A DNA stretch of 64,000 bases from Takashimella koratensis (lineage: Eukaryota > Basidiomycota > Tremellomycetes > Trichosporonales > Tetragoniomycetaceae), in assembly GCA_003116875.1 (NCBI GenBank), contig BCKT01000011.1, positions 1 to 64,000 on the forward strand. The letters run 5' to 3'. Below are positions 33,173-43,093 of this stretch, piece by piece. Position 1 is the stretch's first letter. Each line of letters opens with the position of its first letter. The position numbers and the translations under genes are program-made. The notes beneath the pieces are model-generated. The model did not search any database. It was not told the origin of the DNA and was given only the letters and a program-made list of their open reading frames with translations.

Positions 33173-35046
33173 ATGAGTCACCCTCCCCCTTCACCCACCG
33201 AGGTCACCCGCCTCCTCCCCCCTCTCGTCTCTCCCAAACCACCGCCCTCCGACACCCTCGGCACCGATCACGGCCTGGCCGGGCTCGACCGGCCTCCGAC
33301 AACAACGACCGAGTTGATGGTGCTAGCTCGTGCCAGTGTACCGCTCTCACTAGGGTTGATATTAGAGACGACGCTGAATACGATCAATGTCTTGGTGGTC
33401 GGGAGGTTGAGTGCCAAGGATCTTGCTGTCGCAGGGAATGCCGCATTACTGGCTGGTGTGACTGGTGAGCTTGCCTAAAAACCCTCGTATAGCACCTCGA
33501 CTAACCATGTAACCAGGCTGGCCATTCCCCCTTGCCCTCGCTGCGGCATTCACCACCCTATCCGCTCCACTCTTCTCCAACACTGAAGCCCGACCTCAAA
33601 TAGGTCTCCATCTCCAACGGGCTATCCTTCTTTCCCTCTTCTCGGCCATCCCTGTCGCGGCATTATGGTGGAACATTGCACCTGTCTTGCATGCCCTCAA
33701 GCAGCCTGCCGAGATCGTCATCGGTATCCAGTCGTGAGTGAGGTGTCTACTCATATAACCGCTTCTAATCACTACAGATACATGCGCTGGATGGTCCTTG
33801 TCATTCCTGGTCTTGGCCTGGTCGAGTCTATGAAAGCCTTTCTCCAAGTCCAAGGTGAGCCTCACTTCCCATATCCCCTTCTGCTCTCGCTGACGCAACC
33901 AGGGATCATGCACCCACCACCTCTCATCCTCCTCTCTCTCCTCCCGTTCCACACCCTCCTCACCATCTTACTCGTACACCACACCTCCCTTGGCGCGCCT
34001 GGGGCTGCCATCGCGACCGCCTGCACTCTCTGGGGATGCGGTCTCTCCCTTGTCCTCTATGCGAGCGTGACCAAGGCTCGAGAGTGTTGGAAGGGGTTCG
34101 ATAGTAGGGCTTGGACAGGATGGTGGATGCACCTCAAGCTGGCTATTCCGGGAGCTATCGTGAGTTCAAGATGAGTTCTGAAGCACATCTGTCTTGGTCG
34201 GGGTGGCCAGCTGATAATCGATCAGATGTACGGGTCCGAGTGGTGGGCGTTTGAGATCGTCGCGCTGCTCGCCGGACGTCTTGGGCCCAAGGCTGTCGCT
34301 GCCCAAGCTGTCATCTCCACCCTGGACCAGGCCGTAGCCATGGCGTGAGTATTGCTTGTTGCACGGTCCTTGGTCGGTTTGGAATTGCAGTGTCGCTCTA
34401 CAACGGCTCGATGCTGACCACCAATACAGTCCATATGCTATCTCAATCGCCATCGCCAACCGTGTAAGTTTGAAACACCTGGGATCTATATCTTCTGTGC
34501 ACAACTAACGCCTCTCAGATCGGCAACCTCCTTGGCCTCGGACACATTGCGATCCGCCGTGCTCGCCGCACCCTCCGCGCCGCATTCATCCTCGAACTCG
34601 CCGTCACTTGCACGTTTGGCGCTATCGTCCTCATCTGCCGTCACTCTATCGCCTATATCTTCACAGACGACAAAGACGTTGCCGACTTGGCTGCAGACGT
34701 AGCTATCTACCTCGCATCTTACCAAGCATTTGATGGTCTTCAAAATGTCGGTGCGGCTTGCCTCCGGGCGTTCGGGAGACAATCGGTCGGGTCGGTGATT
34801 CACTTTGTGTGTTATTACCTCCTCGGATTGCCGTTCGGGACATGGCTGGCACTGGGCGCACCGAGGTGGGGGCTAGCAGGGTTGTGGGCGGGTCAAGCGG
34901 CGGCGCTAGGGCTGACCGCGGCGATGGAGCTGGGAGTGGCGTCGAGGATTAGGTGGGAAGGGGAAATGGATAGGGTGAAGAGGAGACACGAGGAGGATGA
35001 TGGGGATGTGGAAGGGGAAGTGGACGACGAGGCGGATGAGAGCTAG
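33173..35046 (+). CDS. MATE family multidrug/metabolite exporter
   Basis: Twelve-helix MATE transporter that exports organic cations or metabolites using an H+ or Na+ gradient. The start at 33173 gives [18 protein letters not shown], a short Pro-rich cytosolic tail. Helix 1 is [20 protein letters not shown], followed by [20 protein letters not shown]. The second half repeats the fold with [20 protein letters not shown] (the usual P-x-x-x-x-x-x-EWW/EW pattern), [13 protein letters not shown] and [16 protein letters not shown] (the family's A-x-x-x-R-x-G-x-x-L-G). The C-terminal tail is acidic ([21 protein letters not shown]). About six short introns. About 530 residues. Confidence 0.88.
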
Positions 35047-35669
35047 CGATCGGGGATGAACTGGGGGATTGAGTGTACAAGATGTGAGTCATGGATCTGG
35101 GGGAGGACGAGAGGTGTGGTTCTCGATCCGGGAAGACGATCTGAGACGGAATCTAAGGGAGACGTGTGATCGTGTAGCATATGTGAGTTTGGACTACTTG
35201 AAGCCAATACGGCCATCGGTATCGAGCCAGACTGGGTGGGACTAAGACAACTGTCGAGATACGGGTTGCTGACTCGTATAGTAGTTACTTTACTGTCATA
35301 GACCCATCATGGGAAACGCATCTTGTCGCTTCATGTACTCGATATATTGCACACCCGGGTCTCAGACCTTGAGTGCCTGGCTGGGAAGGGGAAGGCGGAG
35401 ACGGAGACGGAGATGGAGAGAATGGCACACATTGACCAGGTACTGAACCATTAATTTCGATCTAGACTGAGGAACCGGCTGACACATTGACCCATCACTC
35501 TGAGGGTACGGCGGCAGCGGACAGTTTGCCGGCTTCGGGTTGGAAGAGAGGTCAGACCGCTAGTCCAGATCCCAATCTCTGGTGTCTGCGACCGCTTATC
35601 CAACCCTGGCTTCGTGATTTACTCCTTCCATACGTCCACACCGCGTACATCCGATTCGAGGGCTTGGGG

Positions 35670-35676
35670 TATATAA
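35670..35676 (+). promoter_or_regulatory. TATA box (TATATAA)
   Basis: Consensus TATATAA 391 bp before the start codon at 36067. If it works at the usual distance, transcription would begin near 35,700 and leave a leader of roughly 350 nt. Confidence 0.5.
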
Positions 35677-35997
35677 CACCTGCTCGCTGGAAAGTTGTTC
35701 AAGTCTTCAGTTTAAACTCAACAATCACATCGCTGATATCGTGCTGCGCACATTGATTATTCGCTACTACAATCTTCGACTTGAACCTCAACTTCAACTT
35801 CGACATCGACATTGACATCGACTCTGCTTTATCAACATAGCTTTGCGCTAGCACCTATCCTCTATACTAGCAATCATCAATAATCTTCAGCCTCGCTGGT
35901 CGAGCTAACACCGAACGAACCGACACATTTCAATACCTTCGCAATCGACTCAACGCCCATCAATCCACGAATCCAAACGAACAACGATTAGAACGAC

Positions 35998-36027
35998 CAA
36001 CGAACATCAACGAACACCAACGAACAC
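35998..36027 (+). repeat. 10-bp tandem repeat (caacgaacay x3) in leader
   Basis: Three copies of caacgaaca(c/t) at 35998-36007, 36008-36017 and 36018-36027. An earlier block (about 35788-35822) has repeated gacatcgac. These give an unstructured CAA-rich leader, which in other eukaryotes favours scanning and translation. Confidence 0.75.
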
Positions 36028-36066
36028 CATCCATTTAGGCCCGCAATCAACCACAACACCGTCACA

Positions 36067-38311
36067 ATGAAGCTCACGACTACCCCTCTCCTCGTTGGTG
36101 CTCTCGCAATCACTTCGTCGACACTTGCCGCGCCTACTCCTTTGCTCAACATCGAGATCGGGTCCAGCCCTGACCCGGACACTGGAGCCTTTGACTCTCC
36201 CAGCCTCAGCCTGGTTTCTGTCTCGCCTATGAACGGGAGGGACTTTGCCTCTCCCCGTCTTCGCGCTGTTGAATTTGGTAAGTCCACACCGCCTTTCCAC
36301 CTCTGTTCTCACCCAGTACTCAAAACTTACAATGGCTATAGGCAAGCGTCAATCCTCCAACGCGGGCCTGGGCCTTTCAGGCCTGACCGGTCTCACCTCT
36401 GGCGTGACCTCTCTTCCATCCACTATCGGCTCAACCGTCTACTCCGTTGGGTCCGGACTCGAGCCCACCGTCTCGTCACTCACCGGGACCGTCTCTTCCA
36501 CCCTCAACGGGGTGACTGGTGGACTGACTTCTAGCCCCTTGTCGATTGTCTCTGGTGTGGCCGATACCGCCGCCAGCACACTTGGTGGGGTCGTAGGGAC
36601 CGTTGGGTCGACACTCGGTGGTGTCGGGTCCACCGTTAGTGGCATCCTCGGTGGAGTCACTGGGACCGTTGGCGGAGTCGCTGGTGGTGCTCTTGGTGGA
36701 GTCACTGGTGCTGTTGGAGGCGTGGCTGGTGGGGCTCTTGGGAGCGTCACCGGTGCTCTTAGCGGTGTCACCGGTGGAGCCCTTGGCGGTATCCTTGGCG
36801 GTGTCACCGGCACTGCCTCCTCAGGTGTTTCTACTGCTCAAGATACCGCCCAAGGCGCCGCCTCCTCCACACCCGCAGGCGGCCTCCTCGCGTCCACCCC
36901 TCTCGCTCAGATTCTTCAAACCCCCGTCATCGCCCGGCTCACCGACGGCGGTGCCCTCCTCTCCACTGGCCAGGTCCTCTCGGGGTCTGAACTCTCCGCG
37001 CTCCAGAGCGTCCTCGGTGCCCTTCCGCTATCGACCGCCGTCAACGCCGTCCAGGGTACGGTAGGGTCCACCCCTCTTGGTGGAGTAGCGAGCGCCGCTC
37101 AAGGTGTGGCGAGCTCGACGCCTCTCGGCTCGGCGGTGGGGACTGCCCAAGGTATGATCGGCTCGACTCCTCTCGGTGGTGTCGCTTCGACCGCACAAGG
37201 CACCGCGGGGACGGCTGCCGGGACCGCCCAGGGCGTACTCGGATCCACGCCCATCGGCGGCGTCGCATCCACCGCGCAAAGCACCGTCGCAGGATCCCCG
37301 CTTTCCTCAGTCCTCGGAACGGTTAGCGGCGCCGCCGCCTCTTCTCCCCTCTCCGGGGTCGCGTCCGCCGCCCAAGGCGTTGCGAGCGGGACCCCTCTCT
37401 CTTCCGTCCTTGGGACAGCCCAGGGAGGGCTATCTACTGCCCAAGGAACGGTCGCTGGCTCCCCCCTCGGGAGCGTCGGGTCCACAGTTCAAGGTACCGC
37501 CCAGGGGGTAATCGCATCGTCACCCCTCTCCTCGGTCGCTTCCACCGCCCAGAGCACGGCCCAAGGCGTTGCTGCCAACTCCCCTGCCTCTGGAGCAGCC
37601 GGTACCGTCCTCGGCGCAGCTGGGACCGCCCAACACGCGCTTGAGTCCACTCCTGCAGGCTCAGCCTCTTCCACCCTTCAGCAGACAGTCGGCGGTACCC
37701 CTCTTGGTGCTGTCGCATCCACTGCCTCTGGGATCGCCGCCAACACTGTCCCCCTCTCCGCGCTGCTCGGGACTAGCTACCTCGCCGACTCTCCTGATAG
37801 CTCGGACACCTCGGGCAGCTCGAGCTCGTCCGTGACTCCATCGACGACCTCCTCCGCCGCTGCGAGCGGTATGACCCCGATCCCCGAAACGGGTGACGAG
37901 AACCCCGTCTCTGCCGTGGCGCAGCTGATCGCGCCCTCTGGGTCGGCAAAGGCGGGCGGGATCGCTCCTGCCCAAGCTGGAGACTGGTTTGGGACGTTCC
38001 AAGGCGGTACAGGAGCCAAGGGATGGGCAAAGGGGGCCGAGTCCAGCGGTAGCATGAGCTCTGGGGAGCCATCGGCCACGGCGTCAGGCAGGACCGCAAG
38101 CGTAGGTGCTAGCGCGACGGCATCTGCGTCCGCTTCCGTCTCCGCACCGGTGTACACCCCGCACCCAACGGGTACGGTCCACCCGGACGGCCACAGCAGT
38201 ACTGATGGGTACTGGTCGACCTCTGCATGGGCGTCAGAGACCTACGTCTCGTCCACTATCCCAGCGTCGTCAATGACCTCCACCGCCCCCGGTCCTTCCC
38301 AGACCCAGTAA
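36067..38311 (+). CDS. Repetitive secreted Gly/Ser/Ala/Thr-rich protein with Kex2 site
   Basis: Secreted protein of about 726 residues, not matched to a named family. Residues 1-21 (MKLTTTPLLVGALAITSSTL) form a signal peptide. A propeptide to about residue 70 ends at the Kex2-type dibasic site in EFGKRQSS. A single intron (36278-36341) interrupts the codon for that Gly. The mature part has two repeat zones. In zone 1 (about residues 75-220) GGVTGTVGGVAGGALGGV-type units recur about every 10-11 residues. In zone 2 (about 290-540) STPLGGVASTAQG-type units recur with variable spacing. A Ser-rich linker, an Ala/Ser zone and a Tyr/Thr/Pro tail follow. No Cys was seen in the mature chain and there is no GPI-type hydrophobic tail. 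Possible cell-wall, surface-coat or amyloid-like role is inference. Confidence 0.8.
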
Positions 38312-38721
38312 CCGGGGCACCTGGACTCCCATGATTTGCCTGTCCCAGACCTCTGTTTCGCCTAGACTTTATCTTTGTAGTTTCCATAGTATTTAGTAGT
38401 TGTTCACAGCCATCTTGTCGATATGCATCACCTTTCATAGACTAGGTCGGTTGTAGTGTGGTTCGCGCGTTTGAGTCGACAAAGTCGGAACTGGACTTGT
38501 TCCGAGACGATGAAATGGGGGGGGGGACGCGCGCGACGCCACATAAAATGCGGGCACACACGGGTAAAACGGCTACACACACACACACACTCACGGACCC
38601 TCGAATTTTCCTCTCATCCTTTGCATCTTGGCCAACATCCATTCATCCATCCAACATCATCCACCACCTTCATCTCATCGCATCTTACTACACAACACAC
38701 CCACCTCATCTGTCCCCGGGC
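38312..38721. other. Intergenic, 0.4 kb, with G-run and AC repeat
   Basis: Contains 10 G at 38517-38526 and an (AC)n stretch at about 38574-38590. The 38650-38720 part is CT/CA-rich leader sequence before the next start. An in-frame ATG at 38458 exists but would read through this low-complexity stretch. Confidence 0.5.
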
Positions 38722-40744
38722 ATGCGCGTCACTGTCCCCAACCCGCTCGGCCCGCCTATCGCCTTTGACACGGCGGGTCTTACCGCCCTTCGAGCCCGAG
38801 TGACCGCCGCCATCTCCTCTTCCCCCTCTGGCGCAGGATACACCAACCCGCACTCCCCAGCCAACCCACCCATCATGGGCTCCTCATCCACTTTCAACGC
38901 TCTTATTCACGCGTACCTACCAGCGCCCATCGCCAATAAACTGAGACACCAGTCGTATCGCCGAAGCACATTTCGTTTGGCTATCCTCCTGATTGGATTC
39001 GCACTGTTAGCTTTGTGGAGACCGTCGCCGCCGTTCCCACCAAGCTACAGGCATGAGTGGGGCCAGGAGAGTGCGCTGACATTCGAGGGCAAGGGGAGGT
39101 TTGTGAGGTGAGTAAGGAGAGAGGATAGAGGTGGTCGAGGGGCAGTCCGCGGTGGGCCGAGCATAGCTGACTTGAGCAGATTCGATGCGCCAAGAGGGAC
39201 TGGTAAGTAGATGTGAAGAGCCCGTGTCTCTAATATTTGATGCTGATGTATGACCTCACTAAACAGGCTTCAACCATCAAGTGAGTGCATTTGGCCGGGG
39301 TTGAGACACACTTGCTCCTTTCACATGCTGACCCTCGCCAGCTACAACGAGTTCTCCTTCAACATCACCTCGCGGTGCTTGGCGACCGGGGTCTGGTATA
39401 TGAGCCTTATATGGAGGACGAGACGGTGGGTCCAGGTCGCATCTACTCTAAGAGGGCAAGCACTGATCTACATCCTTTCAGAAATGGTTCTCGTTCGAGG
39501 TTTCACGATGGCCTTGGCGATCAGCAAAGATCCCACTCTCCGCGTTCGTCGCGACCGTCATTAGTGGCTTTGAAACATTCTACAATGCTCCCAGAGCGGT
39601 GTCGTAAGTCTCCCACCATGGTCTATGCTCCTCCGTGTACTGAGGTGTCCCCATGTGCTTATCAACCTTCAGGGCACGGCACTACTCGCGCGTATGCGGC
39701 CGGTCGAAAGACTATACCCTCAAAACCGCCGAGGATCCAAACGGCGACCTTGACTTGGTCGAGGATGGTCAAGCTCGTATCCACCAGCTTCAAGTCCTGC
39801 TCGCGGGCAGTGACGACCTGTGTATCCGAATTCGAGGAGAGGTCTTTGACGATGCGTTTTTCGACTCGAAAGCTCCGCTCGATATGATCGATACTCTCAT
39901 CCACTCGCCAGTTCTTGACCACTTCACTTTCTCTCCTACCGTTCTTGGTATTCTGAATCGGATGATGCCGCACGTCGCGCCGGATGCGCAACCGTACGAC
40001 CTTGAACGGATAGCGACGGCGACTAGCAAGACGCCGATGCGAACGTCCATGTGGAAGAATATCCTCATGTTGCATCTCCGTCGCGGGGAAGACTGGGAGG
40101 CGGTGTGTGACGAGAAGGGGAAACGAGCGGCGTGAGTAGATGGATACCGAATTTGTTTGCTCCTAGATAATGATCTTTCTGCTGACACCTAACCCTCAGC
40201 CCGTTCGTCGGATGGAACAAGCTCCCTGGGCACCCGGGAAACGAGATGATCCCTCCACCGGACGACATGGTCGAAGCTACTCGAATGGGGTTGTATCGCG
40301 CCAAGTGTCTGCCCAGTACACTCGAGATCATCGCACGAGCACGGCGAATGCGGAAGAACCACCCTTTGTTGCGATACGTCTACGTCATGACTGACGCCGA
40401 CGAAGAGTTCCGCAAGGAGATTCGGAAATGGCTAGCGAGTGAGGGTTGGGACAAGGTGTTTATCGGGATGGAGGACTTGTATCCGGAATGGGAGGATAAA
40501 GAGGTTGGCGTGGCCGTGGATATGGAGGTAGCGAGGCGCTCGGGAGTGTTTGTCGGTAATGGGGTGAGTCTGTTCGAATCGGTTCCTGTTCTCCCGATCG
40601 GTCTGAGACCAAATCTTCGTTCCCATAGATCCACTAGGGGATTAGTAGCTAACACCCTTCGACTAGTTCTCTACCACCGCGTCGAACATTGCACTGTTGC
40701 GAGCGCGGGATGGGGTTCATCCCGATTTGACTCAATTTTGGTGA
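38722..40744 (+). CDS. GDP-fucose O-fucosyltransferase-like type II membrane protein
   Basis: Golgi-type glycosyltransferase-like protein of the O-FucT/GT65-68-like fold. The start at 38722 (MRVTVPNPLGPP) gives a cytosolic tail of about 80 residues, then one membrane helix, FRLAILLIGFALLALW, then the luminal part. Motifs: APRGTGFNHQLQRVLLQHHL, the donor-side G-x-N-N/H-Q pattern at the domain start; MLHLRRGEDWEAVCDEKG, the family's H-x-R-R-G-D-F equivalent; YVYVMTDADEEFRKEI; and the C-terminal FVGNGFSSTASNIALLR, whose acceptor lies just before FSSTAS. The stop TGA is at 40742-40744 after HPDLTQFW. About eight short introns, one exon being under 20 nt (near 39,181). Substrate unknown; glycan synthesis in the secretory route is likely. 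Confidence 0.78.
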
Positions 40745-41491
40745 GGCACGCGCCTCGGGACGGACACTGGCCGGTGTTTCTGTTTCTACCTTGTTCTTTT
40801 TCTTTCTTTTGTGGATTTCCTCTGGAGCTCAGGTCACACGGCACGGCACATTCACGATGCCATAACGCAATGACCTTGACCCTCTTTGGTAGCTGTAGAT
40901 CTTGCCCCTTATGGCCGGCCGCAGACGCCTGCGGTCGGGTCAGCCTGTTTATGCATGTACATTAGGCGTAGCAGAGACTCGGTGGGGTCACGTGAACTGG
41001 GGGGACCCCAGGCGGAAGCAAAAGTGGGGTGGACGGGAGCGAGTGAGTCGGCTTTGTTCGGGAGCTTTGAGGGGATTCAGGGTAACTCGTGGAGTGACGT
41101 CAAGAGGATAGACTACGACGATCGACACTGGTTTCATCATTCAACGACCTCATCTTCCATCCCCAGCCCTCGGCGCTAAGGGTGAGGCCCCACCTGCAAC
41201 GGTCACTGCAAGGAGCTACCGCGTGGGGCCAGAGGAACGATACAGGAAAGGATCAGGGACGAGGGACGAGGGACGGACGAAGACAGGGAAATGATGGGAT
41301 GGCACGCGAGGTAGAGTCCACTGCCTACACCCGAGACGGCCAAAGACTGACGACTACAGGACAGACAAAGGGGGTCCTTTAACCCGTTCCTCATCATCAT
41401 CACTTCCTTTCCCTACAGCCACAGACACGCCACACCTTGTGACATGAATACCCGCTCCACCCTAATCATGATGGCGAGCACCATTCTTCCG

Positions 41492-41511
41492 ACACACACA
41501 CACACACACAC
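41492..41511. repeat. AC dinucleotide microsatellite
   Basis: About ten AC units in the intergenic region before the hypothetical gene at 41858. Confidence 0.85.
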
Positions 41512-41672
41512 CCACGCACCCAGTCACCTTCCTTCCCTGTGCGCCCCGAGATGATATCGGATACATCCTGACTCGTACTTCCTTTCACCTCCCTCCCTCC
41601 CACCTTCCTTCTCTTCCTCGTCTCTACCGTATCTCCCCATCTGCCCGCATCCTCGTCACCTTGTCCTCCCTT

Positions 41673-41691
41673 CCCCCCCCCCCCCCCCCCC
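41673..41691. repeat. Poly-C run (19)
   Basis: Nineteen C in a row inside a 300-bp pyrimidine tract about 170 bp before the next start codon. Length is uncertain in any sequencing of such a run. Confidence 0.9.
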
Positions 41692-41857
41692 TCTCCCCCC
41701 TCCTTCACCCTGGCGGTGATCCCCCGGACCCTTGCTATTCTCGTACTTTCCCTTGGCACCACCCCTCCTCAGACATTCACATTCCCGACACCCACTCACT
41801 GCTCCCTCTTCTTCCTTCTTCCTTCTACTCACTTCCCCACCGATATCATCATTCACA

Positions 41858-42830
41858 ATGCCATATATACCCCCGACCAAGGACGCAACTCCCATCCCAT
41901 TCTCTTCCATCCTTCCTACCACTACTACCACCGACTCCACCTCCCCCACTACCACCACCAACACCAGCGACAGCCCTCCCATCTCCACCACCCAGCCTAC
42001 ATCTCCACCTCCCAACTCCAACCCAACCACCAAAGCCAAGTTCAACCACCTTCCCAACTACCCCTACGCCGCCGCTACCATCGACGACCTTCTCACACCT
42101 ACCGCCCTTCCAGCGATCGGTACCATGTCCACCTTTGACTCTGCCCCTTCCGTCCCTGCTTCCCGAGTAGACGCGCTCTCCGAGGTTCTCGCGTCGACTT
42201 CCCTCTCCCCTGCTCCGGCGTCACCACCCGTCGAGGCCTCTGCACCAGTCACCATCCCCACTTCCTCCCTCCACACCAGTATCACAGGCGACGACCTCCC
42301 TGGTCTCTCTACCTCTTCTTCCTCTACATCCATCGCCTCCGACTCCCTCAGCGAGGGCCAGCACGCACGGAGAGAGTCCGCATCTAGCCAGTCCAGCAAC
42401 TCGGAACCAGATATCACCGCCTACCAAGGCGCTGATTCCGCCGCTTACGACCCGGTCATGCGATATCGCGTCGACCTGTACAACTACACCGTGAGTCGAG
42501 GTCTAATCACACGACCATCTTCGATCTCGATCCCTTGCTCCGTTTCACTACACTCGAGGCGATCTTGAGGGAATTCGCCGCTTCCCCTTTGCAAGTCAAG
42601 CCACATGCTAACCTAGCACAGAAAAACCTTTACATGGAAGCGAAGATCGCGGCCAAGCGAGAGCAACGAAAACGCGAGTTGGCCGAAGAACTTGGCGGTT
42701 ACGGCGCGTTTGGTCGCAAGACCAGTGGCAGTGAGTTATCTCTTACCACGTGAGCCCGAACATGTGTCTGACTCTTCTAGTGGAACGGATGGCTGCGAAG
42801 AAGGCACTCGCACGACGATTGCGCGACTAG
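41858..42830 (+). CDS. Hypothetical protein, Ser/Thr/Pro-rich with basic C terminus
   Basis: I do not recognise a family. The start MPYIPPTKDATPIPFSS (context cacaATG) begins about 200 residues of Thr/Ser/Pro-rich, probably disordered sequence, with two structured-looking patches, KFNHLPNYPYAAATIDDLLT and DPVMRYRVDLYNYT. An intron of 131 nt (42491-42621, GTGAGT..CTAACCTAGCACAG) leads to KNLYMEAKIAAKREQRKREL, a basic helix, and a last short exon MERMAAKKALARRLRD; the stop is at 42828-42830. About 270 residues. The first intron is much longer than its neighbours and stays open in the frame of the next exon. Likely cytosolic or nuclear; no function is claimed. Confidence 0.65.
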
Positions 42831-43093
42831 CACTCCACGCGACCTAATCGCATATGTCTATTGTATCCCTGTCGTCGCGACTCGACACCGTTGTGAAGCC
42901 AGACCCCTCTCGGTCTCTTGTTCTGTATCCCACTTCTGCGCTGTATCAAAGATTACATAAGATTACACTGTATCCTATCCACACCTTCGCATGTACACAC
43001 GAAACTTCTGGACCTCCCCGTATGTTCTATAGTACACCGGGCTCTGGCTCTATGCATGACTATATGTTTGACAAACTGGGCTCTTTCGCTACT

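Larger units (their letters stand above)
35047..36066. other. Intergenic, 1 kb, promoter and leader of the repetitive secreted protein
   Basis: The 5' part has a degenerate gga/gac-gga purine stretch at about 35386-35420. A consensus TATATAA lies at 35670-35676. From there to the start codon at 36067 there is no ATG, and the sequence becomes CAA/GAC-rich. Confidence 0.55.
40745..41857. other. Intergenic, 1.1 kb, pyrimidine-rich
   Basis: No supported gene. Contains an (AC)10 stretch at 41492-41511 and, from about 41560 to 41857, a long CT-rich tract with a 19-C run at 41673-41691. The CT tract is probably the promoter and leader of the gene at 41858. Confidence 0.5.

Noticed and set aside
36603..37718. 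Several long frames on both strands inside the repetitive gene
   Set aside because: Repeats keep all frames open; only the frame with signal peptide and Kex2 site makes sense.
38458..38721. Upstream in-frame start for the fucosyltransferase-like gene
   Set aside because: It would translate an AC microsatellite and CT-rich leader; the ATG at 38722 gives a sensible cytosolic tail.
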